Below are positions 8,301 to 17,397 of a stretch of DNA of 62,952 nt, piece by piece. Below the pieces are notes generated by a model, which saw only the letters and a program-made list of their open reading frames with translations, had not been told where the DNA came from and made no database searches. A program made the position numbers and the translations under genes. Source of the DNA: Aequorivita sinensis. Lineage in GTDB: Bacteria > Bacteroidota > Bacteroidia > Flavobacteriales > Flavobacteriaceae. Numbering within the stretch: the first letter of the stretch is position 1; each line of letters opens with the position of its first letter. Location of the stretch: the NCBI RefSeq assembly GCF_006346335.1, contig NZ_VDMC01000013.1:1-62952 (forward strand), in the 5' to 3' direction.

Positions 8301-9802
8301 ATGGCTAAATTAACAACCATATCATACTGCTTAGAATAGTGTATAGATTTTGGTTCAATAAGAACTTTGTAATCTAGATGTAGAGGTGATTTATTAAATG
8401 TGGGATTACTTAAAATATCTAAATTTACTTTAGGGAACTTCAAGGTATCATAAGCTGTACTTAGTTGAGTAAGATGATTAAACGTTTGTTCTAAATCTTT
8501 AAGAGCAATTGCAGCGAAGGGAACATCATTCTCTTCCACTAAAATATGCCATTCTTCTTTTTCTAGCTCTAAGTGCCCTGTAATCAATGCTTCTATTACT
8601 AATTTCTGAAATCTAGCAATAGCAATTGGTGATAACAAGTGCTGTAAAATCTCTAAATCCTCATCAACTACTTCTGAGTCATTATCAAGAAGACTACTGA
8701 AACGCTCAACAAGATGGGCATAATCTATTTCTTCATCTGTGATATATCCTATTTCTCCTCTTACAACATGCTTTTTCGAAAGGCCAAAACTTTTAGAAAA
8801 TACTTCTTCTATATATATACTAGACTTTGTCGGTAATCCCCTAGTTATAATATTATTAAGAACCGCTAAAATTGGATGTACATCGTCATAAACGCTTGCC
8901 CCAATATCAAAAGGAGCTGTGGTTTCGAAATGTGTTAAACTATTTAGCGACTCCATCTTACTTGCTCGTCGTGCTGACTTAATTATATCTAGTTCATAAG
9001 CCGCATGAAATTGAACTGATGGATAAAATTCAATAGGAATTAAATGACCTTGCTCGTTGTACTCAAGTTTATAAATTTTACATTTATATGTCCATTTCCT
9101 ATTTTTAAAAAAACTATCCTCTTGGTTATAGATAAGTGGTACATCAAAATAGTTATAAAAAGCATCTATCCTTTTATTGGTAGGATTCAAAGGACCAACG
9201 CTTACAATATAATTATCAGATACAACAGATGCATCAATTAAATTTGCGAGATGCTTTAAATCTATTTGAGCAACATCTAATATGTTTGAGAAAATGTGAA
9301 TTACCGGTAATCCTAATTTGCTTTTTATTTGTTCTGGAGTAATATTTTCAAAAAACTCGGAATAACCCGTAACAAAACTAGAATCAATATAAGCTTGTGT
9401 ATGTAGTATAGCTCGCTCTAACGCCTTTTCCGAAGGTTCTATTAGTGTAACTCCCTTCACGTAATTAGTTATCCCTTGATTTTCTAAATAATCAAATAAA
9501 TTAATGGTACCTAGTCCTTGGCCACAACCCCAATCAACAATTTCAAATCCGTTTTCAAAAATATCCCTTGGTAACTGTTTATAAGCATCCATTAATTTTG
9601 CTTGATGCATGTTACCAAACGACCATAGGTACTGACACATGTGCTCATGTGAATTAAGCAGTGCGGTACCTCTTTTTAATTCTTTCCAAAGCCGATCTCT
9701 TTCTGAACGTGTAACATGAGAAATACTGTCGTTTGCAATTTGCCTAATTTCTTGAAAAGAAGGTTTCGAAAGAGAAGATATTACCTCAATATAATTCTCC
9801 AT
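5312..9802 (-). CDS. Methyltransferase-like / RecQ-family helicase fusion protein
   Basis: 1496 aa. Residues ~50-245 look like a class I SAM-dependent methyltransferase: motif I is VDWGCGQGLG at 89-98, followed by LIEPS (120-124) at the usual acidic end of strand 2. Residues ~250-560 are unassigned. Residues ~572-1085 are a RecQ-type SF2 helicase: motif 0 (FRPGQ 580-584), Walker A GLLPTGGGKS (599-608), DEVH (706-709), TATAS (746-750), motif V/VI GMGIDKP and QEAGRAGRDR (979-988). Cys1059, 1071, 1075 and 1081 fit the RecQ zinc site. About 110 extra residues sit between motifs III and IV. The last 400 residues are unassigned and no HRDC domain is visible. AlkB lies 10 bp upstream; the coiled-coil gene overlaps the end. 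It probably unwinds DNA; whether the methyltransferase domain is active is unknown. Confidence 0.9.
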   Translation of the reverse strand: MENYIEVISSLSKPSFQEIRQIANDSISHVTRSERDRLWKELKRGTALLNSHEHMCQYLWSFGNMHQAKLMDAYKQLPRDIFENGFEIVDWGCGQGLGTINLFDYLENQGITNYVKGVTLIEPSEKALERAILHTQAYIDSSFVTGYSEFFENITPEQIKSKLGLPVIHIFSNILDVAQIDLKHLANLIDASVVSDNYIVSVGPLNPTNKRIDAFYNYFDVPLIYNQEDSFFKNRKWTYKCKIYKLEYNEQGHLIPIEFYPSVQFHAAYELDIIKSARRASKMESLNSLTHFETTAPFDIGASVYDDVHPILAVLNNIITRGLPTKSSIYIEEVFSKSFGLSKKHVVRGEIGYITDEEIDYAHLVERFSSLLDNDSEVVDEDLEILQHLLSPIAIARFQKLVIEALITGHLELEKEEWHILVEENDVPFAAIALKDLEQTFNHLTQLSTAYDTLKFPKVNLDILSNPTFNKSPLHLDYKVLIEPKSIHYSKQYDMVVNLAMLKSKDLESKGFSKFNCLNNCYFNIRTIEQKKTDRTIYTSSLINYKNLVSKTDLGVYIENELQKSDLTYFLQLFFRKESFRPGQLPILDRALQNLPVIGLLPTGGGKSLTYQIAALLQPGVTLIIDPLKSLMKDQYDGLINSGIDVATYLNSSLTKKEREFREKQLESSEMLFTFVSPERLSILKFRERLKNMHNYNVYFSYGVIDEVHCVSEWGHDFRFSYLHLGRNLYNYVKAKENEISLFGLTATASFDVLADVERELSGNGAFYLDSEVIVRYENTNRLELQYKVEKVEAEFEEDKFFDKAKVLAPHLPRAINITNNRAVFDSKSKFLKKYITKVPDYIKELQLDENISLIKNRFKERQNNDDNLDNDLTVEMPLDYYAKKENYNEAGIVFCPHVNSTGISVSKNKESLGRLIPDLGSFTGKDTDESSMENLELFRDNKQPLMVATKAFGMGIDKPNVRYTVNMNYSSSLESFVQEAGRAGRDRKMALSVILFSDYDIVKIKSNYTGVEFPIGTLRNRWFKTKDLKRILDFYNIKVPEEFLEYANPSKDLVKLHCKQDNRMFAFGNCNEECNLFRSCTLKNANQDSKGWHTESELNVKLHEQGLKLGKKHFQYLSADFQSVMYFFNESFKGDIVEKTFMHQLLNVSEVYVYNKQSKVRETKTGFLSSILEAEINGSVVVYVPYTEDNVTDINKAIYRLCCIELIEDFTQDYTINQFRIVAIRRKKSEYFKGLLNFLLKYFTRDRALLELKKAKTIPIKGGVGNEITQEIYQCLAYLTEFVYDKISEKRKRAIDDMRNFCLEGVSEEKSWVERNEELKDYIYYYFNSKYAKTDYIADNGEPYSLVNDTDGGKVSSPEILFKYLKVIEEDLVGVGTPNDNIKHLQGAVRLISRSLTDTNPALALLEAFTIIYLGTNNNEILEKQLALRYLDGMEEMFKRIDSAKKFWRLFKKYNKLISVYMDASKYSSLVDEAKLIIHSHELNKITFNYLETYE

Positions 9803-9812
9803 ATTAAGCGTA

Positions 9813-10427
9813 TTATTTAATTACTCTAAAAGTTAAATTAACACGTTCTGCCTGTACTGTTTTTGTCTTTGGTACCTGGTGCTTCCAAAAGTGTTGTAAT
9901 TCCCCCATCATAATTAATAAACTACCATGTTTTAAAACTATTTCAATCTTCTCATTAGTTTCCATATGTTTCAATTGAAATTTTCGTTCTGCACCAAAAT
10001 TAACTGATGCTATAACTGGATTTTTACCTAATTCTTTTTCTGCATCTGTATGCCAAGAAATGGAATCATTTCCATCGCGATATCTATTTAGTAATACGCT
10101 ATTGAAGTTAACTAAAGACTTTTGTTCTATATCCTGTTTTATTTCTAAAAGCTCTTTTGTCCATGGGTGAGGTTGTAAGGTTATTCCAGAGAAACTATAT
10201 GGCTTATCACTATCTCCATACCAAGAGGTGAGACGAGGAAAAGGAATTTGTTTCCCATACATATTCATAGATTCCTGCTTCCATTTGATAGACTCTATAA
10301 AGGTATCTAAATACCTATCTGCCTTTACTTTATCATAAAAATTAGGTATATAAATATATTCACCATTATTAATTTTAATAGGTTTATTAAAGTCTCGTTC
10401 TGATTCGAACATATCTAGTTGTTCCAT
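9813..10427 (-). CDS. alkB: Alpha-ketoglutarate-dependent dioxygenase AlkB (nucleic acid dealkylase)
   Basis: 204 aa, the length of the short AlkB2/3-like bacterial group, starting with the typical MEQLDMF. It carries the Fe(II) ligands His126 and Asp128 (WHTDAE) and the distal His183 (WKHQVP), and the 2-oxoglutarate-binding pair Arg195 and Arg201 (ERVNLTFR). The substrate-lid motif PFPRLTSWYGD is at 62-72. The enzyme oxidatively removes 1-methyladenine and 3-methylcytosine type lesions from DNA or RNA. The gene ends 10 bp before the methyltransferase/RecQ fusion, so the two are almost certainly co-transcribed. That pairs a direct base-repair enzyme with a helicase that could expose its single-stranded substrate. 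Confidence 0.95.
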   Translation of the reverse strand: MEQLDMFESERDFNKPIKINNGEYIYIPNFYDKVKADRYLDTFIESIKWKQESMNMYGKQIPFPRLTSWYGDSDKPYSFSGITLQPHPWTKELLEIKQDIEQKSLVNFNSVLLNRYRDGNDSISWHTDAEKELGKNPVIASVNFGAERKFQLKHMETNEKIEIVLKHGSLLIMMGELQHFWKHQVPKTKTVQAERVNLTFRVIK

Positions 10428-10613
10428 ATGTTAGTTTTATAAATTATGCTTTTGAACTAAAATTGATTGTATTTAATAAACTAGAGCAAGATTTATTTTT
10501 AAACAGTTTGAATAAAATAATCACATTTTACCCTGTCCAAATTACTACAAACAAATATTTCTGATAACATTTTTAATTTTAAAAAAATAGAAAATTAATT
10601 TATTGGTAATACA

Positions 10614-11288
10614 TTACTCAATAACCGGATAATTTATAACTCCCCAATCTTCTCCCCCATTGCTTATCATGATATCTATGATAATTGGTAAAAGAAATTC
10701 TAGTATCTGACTAGCATCTTTAACCTGAGAGCGATTTAGTTTGCTTTGATAGGTAGCTCCACCGTGAATTAATTGGTTACGAACTGTATATAATCTATCT
10801 AAAACTAACTCCAATAGTTTAGACACCTGTTGGTGTGCTAGATAATTTCTTGAATCTATTTGAGATTGTTTAAAACGTGACTCCCAATCTATTGAATCTC
10901 CACGTTGTGCGTCCCAAAATTGCTTGTATGCATATTTATTATCAATTAACAATCTTACAGGGCCTGGGAACTTATACCATAAAATTTTAAAGAATCTTTC
11001 TTCAGCATCGAAATCCACTAGCTTAGAAATAAAATCTCTAAACCGTTTCTTTTCAGACAACTCAAATTCATGTGCGTCATTATCGGCATAACAAGCATTA
11101 AAGGCAATCCACAACGTAATAAATTTTAGATCTGGATTGTTGGCTTGTTCTTCAGCACACTTCACCCAACTTATTGCACGATGTAATCGAATGGCATTAT
11201 TTTCATCTAAATCGCCTGATAAGGATTTAAGTTTATTTTTTAAAAGTGATGCTTTTATAACCTCAATACTCTTGTTAGGATTGTTCAT
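10614..11288 (-). CDS. HEPN-like protein, possible RNase or toxin component
   Basis: 224 aa, mostly helical and cytoplasmic. The segment ISWVKCAEEQANNPDLKFIT followed by LWIAFNACYA matches the N-terminal helix pattern of Apea-like HEPN proteins. The conserved R-x4-H HEPN ribonuclease signature appears near the C-terminus as RNQLIH (Arg170, His175) in the usual context YTVRNQLIHGG. A second R-x4-H (RNYLAH, Arg147-His152) lies just before it. It is the first gene of the minus-strand train, 186 bp upstream of alkB, so it is probably in the same unit but may have its own promoter. HEPN proteins often serve as RNases or as non-catalytic scaffolds in defence loci; which applies here is not decidable from sequence alone. 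Confidence 0.75.
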   Translation of the reverse strand: MNNPNKSIEVIKASLLKNKLKSLSGDLDENNAIRLHRAISWVKCAEEQANNPDLKFITLWIAFNACYADNDAHEFELSEKKRFRDFISKLVDFDAEERFFKILWYKFPGPVRLLIDNKYAYKQFWDAQRGDSIDWESRFKQSQIDSRNYLAHQQVSKLLELVLDRLYTVRNQLIHGGATYQSKLNRSQVKDASQILEFLLPIIIDIMISNGGEDWGVINYPVIE

Positions 11289-11706
11289 GTTAAATTAAAT
11301 AATATCAAAAGTTTAAACTTGTTCTAAGTCTTTTCCGTTGAAATCTTTTCTGATTTGAAGGGCGATTTTTAAAATATAGAACAATAAGTTTCCATCCCAT
11401 TTCGATATTTCACGAATGGAGCGAATTTAAAATTCTGGGGAGAGTTTCAAATATAACATTTAATTTAAGTTTTTTTTAAGAAGATTTATACCTTTTTAAA
11501 TCTTAAATTTTATTGTTGTTATATTGAATACTTCGGTACAATTACTTGAATTAAAACCTTAAGGTTTTCGATTAAACTTAATAATATCTACTATCTTAGT
11601 TGGATTTCATTTGACGATCACCATTGGAAGAGAAAATAATATATGAGTGGAAAAAAACGACGCCCTTGCTATAACTGAATAAATAAGAATTATAAAACTT
11701 TTTTAA
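11289..11706. other. Intergenic region between divergent genes
   Basis: 418 bp, AT-rich, between the HEPN-like gene and the plus-strand esterase gene. It must hold the promoter(s) of the accessory train. I see no clear TAnnTTTG box with a paired TTG, no convincing inverted repeat and no reading frame worth reporting. Confidence 0.5.
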
Positions 11707-12201
11707 ATGAACATACTATACCTACATGGGCTGGACAGCAGTCTTAATGCTGAAAAACGAGCTATTCTTGAGAAATATGGAACGGTTTATTCACCTCAAA
11801 TCGACTACCGAAATGATGAAAGTAGTATAGAAAGTTTAATTAATCTGTACAAAGACAAAGACATCGATTCAGTTATTGGCAGTAGCATGGGAGGTTTTGC
11901 GGCATATTATGTAGCAGACAAGTTTCAACGCCCGGCATTACTATTTAATCCTGCCCTCGCCTACCGTTCTGTTCACCAAGAAGTTCCTGACATTAAAAAC
12001 CCTCTATCCAACTTAAAACATCTGGTTTTAGGAGCAAAAGACGAGGTTATTGATCCAAAGTCAACTTTAGAATTTCTATCGAACTCAATTGGGATAGACA
12101 ATTATAATATTAAAATCAGGCAAGATTTACAGCATCGAATACCTGAGGAAATATTTGAAGTTGAAGTGAAAGCATTTTTTAGGAAGTTGCTATTGAAATA
12201 A
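11707..12201 (+). CDS. YqiA/YcfP-family alpha/beta-fold esterase
   Basis: 164 aa, typical for the small UPF0227 esterases. It starts with NILYLHGLDSS, the first strand plus oxyanion-hole HG. The nucleophile elbow is GSSMGG with Ser60, the later acid is likely in KDEVIDPKST, and a terminal His occurs in LQHRIPE. These are cytoplasmic hydrolases of short acyl esters or thioesters with poorly known natural substrates. The gene is isolated, transcribed away from the accessory train and convergent with the small membrane protein genes at 12244. The start is fixed by the hydrophobic first strand. Confidence 0.88.
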   Translation: MNILYLHGLDSSLNAEKRAILEKYGTVYSPQIDYRNDESSIESLINLYKDKDIDSVIGSSMGGFAAYYVADKFQRPALLFNPALAYRSVHQEVPDIKNPLSNLKHLVLGAKDEVIDPKSTLEFLSNSIGIDNYNIKIRQDLQHRIPEEIFEVEVKAFFRKLLLK

Positions 12202-12243
12202 AGAAGTATATAATATCAATACTAGAAGTTCTTTGCTATTATC

Positions 12244-12477
12244 TTAATACAAGCCATAACGCTTTTTCAAACTTCGCAATCTAAATTTCAGGATTACAGC
12301 AATTACAGGTAACACAATAATTAGGAAAGGAAAAAGTACACAGAAAAAGAAAAAATTAATTTCGTAATACGAAGTTCCAGTCAGATTTGCGAGATTAATT
12401 GTGAAGTCTGTGCAATAGGCATAAATCACACCGCCTATATACATTATCGTCTGATATAGATTATTTAGATTTTCCAT
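12244..12477 (-). CDS. Small two-helix membrane protein
   Basis: 77 aa with a hydrophobic segment near 10-25 and a strong one near 43-65 (FFFFCVLFPFLIIVLPVIAV), then a basic tail (KFRLRSLKKRYGLY). It overlaps the end of the upstream 136-aa gene by 17 bases in a different frame, so the two appear translationally coupled. No family recognised. The basic C-terminus resembles that of its partner, which suggests they form a complex, but that is inference. Confidence 0.7.
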   Translation of the reverse strand: MENLNNLYQTIMYIGGVIYAYCTDFTINLANLTGTSYYEINFFFFCVLFPFLIIVLPVIAVILKFRLRSLKKRYGLY

Positions 12478-12871
12478 TGTACTGTCTTTTTAGTGCTTTA
12501 ATTTCTAAAGTGTAATCAATAACTTTCACTAATGAATACCACATTATAAGTGGAAAGAGGATGACTAAAAAAATCACATTGGCAGCACCATAATTTCCAG
12601 TGGAATGCAAAGCACCTATCGCTCCAAAATAGATTTTATCAGTTATATCCATATGATCCTTAAGCAGTTTTACATGGTTTTGCTTACAATATGCAGTATC
12701 GCTATGTGCAGCCCATGTACATTTATCAGGCGTTCTTACATCTGAATTTATAGCTGTAATTCCTCTCAACGAATAGGGTGTTTCTTTTATCGTCGGGCGA
12801 TAGGCTTCATTGATAATTATCATTAAGAGATATGGAAGTAAGAGAAGTGCTATATTTCTAAAAAATCTCAT
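12461..12871 (-). CDS. Small membrane protein, partner of the 77-aa protein
   Basis: 136 aa. An N-terminal hydrophobic segment (6-21) acts as signal anchor. A loop of about 65 residues with two Cys (DKCTWAAHSDTAYC), likely disulphide-bonded in the periplasm, follows. A second membrane segment (about 96-116) leads to a basic cytoplasmic tail (LKRQYNGKSK). It lies 48 bp downstream of the CHAP lipoprotein gene and overlaps the next gene, giving a three-gene unit. Function unknown; the CHAP neighbour hints at the cell envelope. Confidence 0.72.
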   Translation of the reverse strand: MRFFRNIALLLLPYLLMIIINEAYRPTIKETPYSLRGITAINSDVRTPDKCTWAAHSDTAYCKQNHVKLLKDHMDITDKIYFGAIGALHSTGNYGAANVIFLVILFPLIMWYSLVKVIDYTLEIKALKRQYNGKSK

Positions 12872-12919
12872 TTACTAGTAAATATTAGGTTATCAAATCT
12901 AAAAAACAAAAACCAACGG

Positions 12920-13531
12920 TTATTTCTTTCGCAACCATCCCAAGGCTTTATTATTATCAATTTCCCACTTTCCGTTGCTGTGTTTCAGTTTAAAAGTTTC
13001 TCGTGAGGGGCCATAAGGTCCCGGATTTTGTTGGATAATTTCTATTTTAGAATCTGTTACTTTTGAAATAATAGCTACGTGTCCATATTTATTGGTAGTT
13101 GTGCCATCAAAAACTAAAAGATCATCCACTTTGGGTTTACTATTGCTAGGGTTGGCATATTGAATTAAATTTCTTCGCTTACTTCTTTTTCCATCCCCTA
13201 ATCCCTTCTCATAAAAATCTTTTGCATGCCCATAACTATCAGGCATTTTATGATTTAAATGTTGGTAGTAATATCGTTTTACAAATTCAACACATTGGTA
13301 TTTAAGTCCGATGTTGTATCCATCGGCAGAAGTGTTCCTTCCTTTTACATTTCCAACATTGGCGTTGTAGTAAACATAAACGCCATTTAGGCTATCCAAC
13401 TTATCCCCAACCTGCAATCCATTAGAATTCCATTTACGATATATGCGTTCGCAGGAAGTAAATATCGTCAGTCCAAATATTAATAGTAGCGATAAGCAAA
13501 TTGCTTTATTGAGTTTAGAATATGTTTTCAT
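12920..13531 (-). CDS. CHAP-domain lipoprotein, probable peptidoglycan amidase/endopeptidase
   Basis: 203 aa. A lipoprotein signal peptide ends in FTSC (Cys27). The CHAP fold follows, with Cys80 in the motif YQCVEFVKRYY and His151 in YGHVAI, the expected catalytic pair. CHAP enzymes cleave peptide or amide bonds in peptidoglycan, or glutathionylspermidine-type amides. It heads a small minus-strand unit with two membrane proteins of unknown function. Substrate is inferred only from the family; the lipid anchor places it at the inner or outer membrane facing the periplasm. Confidence 0.9.
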   Translation of the reverse strand: MKTYSKLNKAICLSLLLIFGLTIFTSCERIYRKWNSNGLQVGDKLDSLNGVYVYYNANVGNVKGRNTSADGYNIGLKYQCVEFVKRYYYQHLNHKMPDSYGHAKDFYEKGLGDGKRSKRRNLIQYANPSNSKPKVDDLLVFDGTTTNKYGHVAIISKVTDSKIEIIQQNPGPYGPSRETFKLKHSNGKWEIDNNKALGWLRKK

Positions 13532-13702
13532 GAACTACTTTTTGAAATTCGATATTTAGATGAAATTATTTCGAGACTCACAAAAGTAACTTCACTTTCC
13601 GATTCCACAAAAAATCATTCTATAACTAACTAATACCTTACACACTACACCGTATTAAAATATTTTAAACAAGCTTAGTTAGTTTTAAAAAGAATTTATT
13701 GA

Positions 13703-13710
13703 TAAGTTTG
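13703..13710 (+). promoter_or_regulatory. Candidate -7 box of the thiamine operon promoter
   Basis: TAAGTTTG matches the Bacteroidota -7 consensus TAnnTTTG exactly and sits 12-15 bp before the first paired bases of the TPP riboswitch, where transcription would be expected to begin. No TTG is found 17-23 bp upstream, so the -33 element is weak or absent. Confidence 0.55.
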
Positions 13711-13721
13711 TGGGGTAAACT

Positions 13722-13800
13722 TTAGGGGTGTTCTAAATATTTAGAACTGAGAAAGACCCTTTGAACCTGATCTGGTTAGTACCAGCGAAGGGAAAAGTTA
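13722..13800 (+). promoter_or_regulatory. TPP riboswitch (THI element)
   Basis: Shows the conserved pieces of the thiamine-pyrophosphate aptamer in order: AGGGGTG at 13724, CTGAGA at about 13748, ACCCTTTGAACCTGATC, then GGTTAGTACCAGCGAAGGGAA. It precedes thiS by about 140 bp. In the linker, AATACATC (13803-13810) can pair with GATGTATT (13824-13831), a possible part of the expression platform. TPP binding would be expected to shut down the downstream thiamine genes. Confidence 0.97.
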
Positions 13801-13936
13801 GCAATACATCATCCAAATCGATAGATGTATTTATACACTTTTTATAAAAGTACAGCGTCTTAACCTGTGCCTTCATTTCAAACAATTCCCTTCTCAAAAA
13901 CCTTTATCGTTTACAGCATAATTAAAATTATACTGT

Positions 13937-14143
13937 ATGATGATTACTATTTTGGTTAACGAGAAAGCTATTGAAATCAACCCCGATTTCAATATCCTAC
14001 AACTGCTAGATAAAATAAATTCACCTCAAGATGGTATTGCGGTAGCAGTAAACCACAGCATTATTTCAAAACATTCATGGAGCTCCACAAGCTTGTCTGC
14101 CAATGACGAGGTTTTAGTTATTCAAGCTACTCAAGGTGGATAA
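13937..14143 (+). CDS. thiS: Sulfur carrier protein ThiS
   Basis: 68 aa, a ubiquitin-like beta-grasp protein ending in the required Gly-Gly (QATQGG). ThiF adenylates this C-terminus, which is then converted to a thiocarboxylate that supplies sulfur to the thiazole made by ThiG. First gene behind the TPP riboswitch and 43 bp before thiC. Two adjacent ATG codons (13937 and 13940) could start it; the second gives the more usual MITILVNEK. Confidence 0.97.
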   Translation: MMITILVNEKAIEINPDFNILQLLDKINSPQDGIAVAVNHSIISKHSWSSTSLSANDEVLVIQATQGG

Positions 14144-14174
14144 TTGCTTCATTTTAATAAACTAACACAACTGA

Positions 14175-16046
<1,872 letters not shown>

Positions 16047-16049
16047 TTT

Positions 16050-16646
16050 ATGGTAATTGTTATTGCTCCTGAAGTAGATATTTCTACGGAAACAAACAGG
16101 TTAAACCAACTTTTTGAAGCTGGTTTAGCCTGTTATCACCTCAGAAAACCTAAGAAGAATTTCGAGGAACATATTGCTTATTTGAATGAAATACATCCAA
16201 GATTTCACAATCGGATTGTGGTGCATTTATTTCATGAACTAGCAAACGAATTTAATCTGAAAGGTGTTCATTTTCAGGAACAGAAAAGAAAGACATTACT
16301 AAGGAACAAAACGGTAAGTTATTTTGATAATCTTAAAGTTAAGGGTTTCACTATAAGTTCCTCTTTTCATAGTCCGGAGGATATTTCAAAGTGTACTATA
16401 GATTTCGACTACCATTTTTTAAGTCCTGTATTTACTTCCATATCAAAAAAAGAATATACCGGTCGCAAGTTTAATGTAAATAGTATAGACAAAACCGTAA
16501 TTGGACTAGGTGGTATTCGTGCTGATAACATTGCAAAAATGAAAGCCCTCGGTTATAATGGCGTTGGCGTGTTAGGAGGTGTTTGGAACACTGATAACCC
16601 TGTAGAATCCTTTAAAAAAATAAAAGACAGTTTTGAACCATCATAA
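16050..16646 (+). CDS. tenI: TenI-like thiazole tautomerase (ThiE paralogue)
   Basis: 198 aa with a ThiE-like TIM barrel, but lacking hallmarks of thiamine phosphate synthase: the IND(R/H) and HLGxxD motifs are replaced by VVHLFHE and GVHFQEQ. Like B. subtilis TenI it has an S-x-H element, SSFHSPED (His107), the position of the tautomerase general acid/base, followed by a phosphate-binding GLGGI. The likely role is aromatising the thiazole carboxylate tautomer made by ThiG before ThiE uses it. A genuine ThiE lies two genes downstream, which supports a separate job here. It is tightly packed: 3 bp after thiC, and it overlaps thiD by 14 bp. Confidence 0.82.
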   Translation: MVIVIAPEVDISTETNRLNQLFEAGLACYHLRKPKKNFEEHIAYLNEIHPRFHNRIVVHLFHELANEFNLKGVHFQEQKRKTLLRNKTVSYFDNLKVKGFTISSSFHSPEDISKCTIDFDYHFLSPVFTSISKKEYTGRKFNVNSIDKTVIGLGGIRADNIAKMKALGYNGVGVLGGVWNTDNPVESFKKIKDSFEPS

Positions 16647-17397
16647 ATACATCCTTAGCATTGCAGGTCACGACCCAAGCGGAGGTGCTGGAATTACTTC
16701 AGATATAAAAACATTTGAAGCGCACGGACTTTACGGCTTAAGTGTATGCACAGCAATTACTATACAACATGATAGTGATTTTAAACATTGTATTTGGATG
16801 GATACGGAAATTATTTTAGCGCAAATAGCTATTCTTTTTGAACGCTTTACTATTGATACCGTGAAAATTGGAGTAGTAGAGTCTTGGCAGTCATTGCTTC
16901 GCATTCTAGAAAAACTTCACAGTATAAAACCTTCTATAAAAGTTGTTTTGGATCCTATTTTTAAGGCAAGTGCAGGGTTTGATTTCCATTCCGAAGAAGA
17001 TCAAAATAACCTAGATGAAATATTAAAACACTGCTATATTATCACGCCAAACTACGATGAAATTAAAAGCTTATATCCGAATTTAGATTATGAAGAAACG
17101 CTTCAGTATATAAAGAAATTCACCAATATCTATTTAAAAGGAGGGCACAGATTGGACAAAAAAGGTTGGGATGAACTGCATCCAACAAATCAACAAACCT
17201 ATCACTTCCCTCCTATTACCGCAAGTATTTCTGAAAAACACGGAAGTGGCTGTGTGCTTTCTTCGGCTTTGGCTAGTAATATTCGTTTAGGACATACTTT
17301 ACAAACTGCTTCTGATAAGGCAAAGCGGTATACCGAACAATTTTTAAACTCACACCCTTCCTTATTGGGAGTACACAACAAAATCGAAATTATATGA
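16633..17397 (+). CDS. thiD: Hydroxymethylpyrimidine/phosphomethylpyrimidine kinase ThiD
   Basis: 254 aa. A ribokinase-like enzyme that phosphorylates HMP and HMP-P to HMP-PP. Motifs seen are IAGHDPSGGAGITSDIKTFE at the start, VLDPIFKASAG, ITPNYDEI, LKGGH and the C-terminal anion-hole GSGCVLSSALA with the catalytic region. The start lies inside the end of the tenI-like gene (14-bp overlap, different frame), and its stop overlaps the start of thiE by 4 bp (ATGA type), so translation is coupled along the operon. Confidence 0.97.
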   Translation: MNHHKYILSIAGHDPSGGAGITSDIKTFEAHGLYGLSVCTAITIQHDSDFKHCIWMDTEIILAQIAILFERFTIDTVKIGVVESWQSLLRILEKLHSIKPSIKVVLDPIFKASAGFDFHSEEDQNNLDEILKHCYIITPNYDEIKSLYPNLDYEETLQYIKKFTNIYLKGGHRLDKKGWDELHPTNQQTYHFPPITASISEKHGSGCVLSSALASNIRLGHTLQTASDKAKRYTEQFLNSHPSLLGVHNKIEII

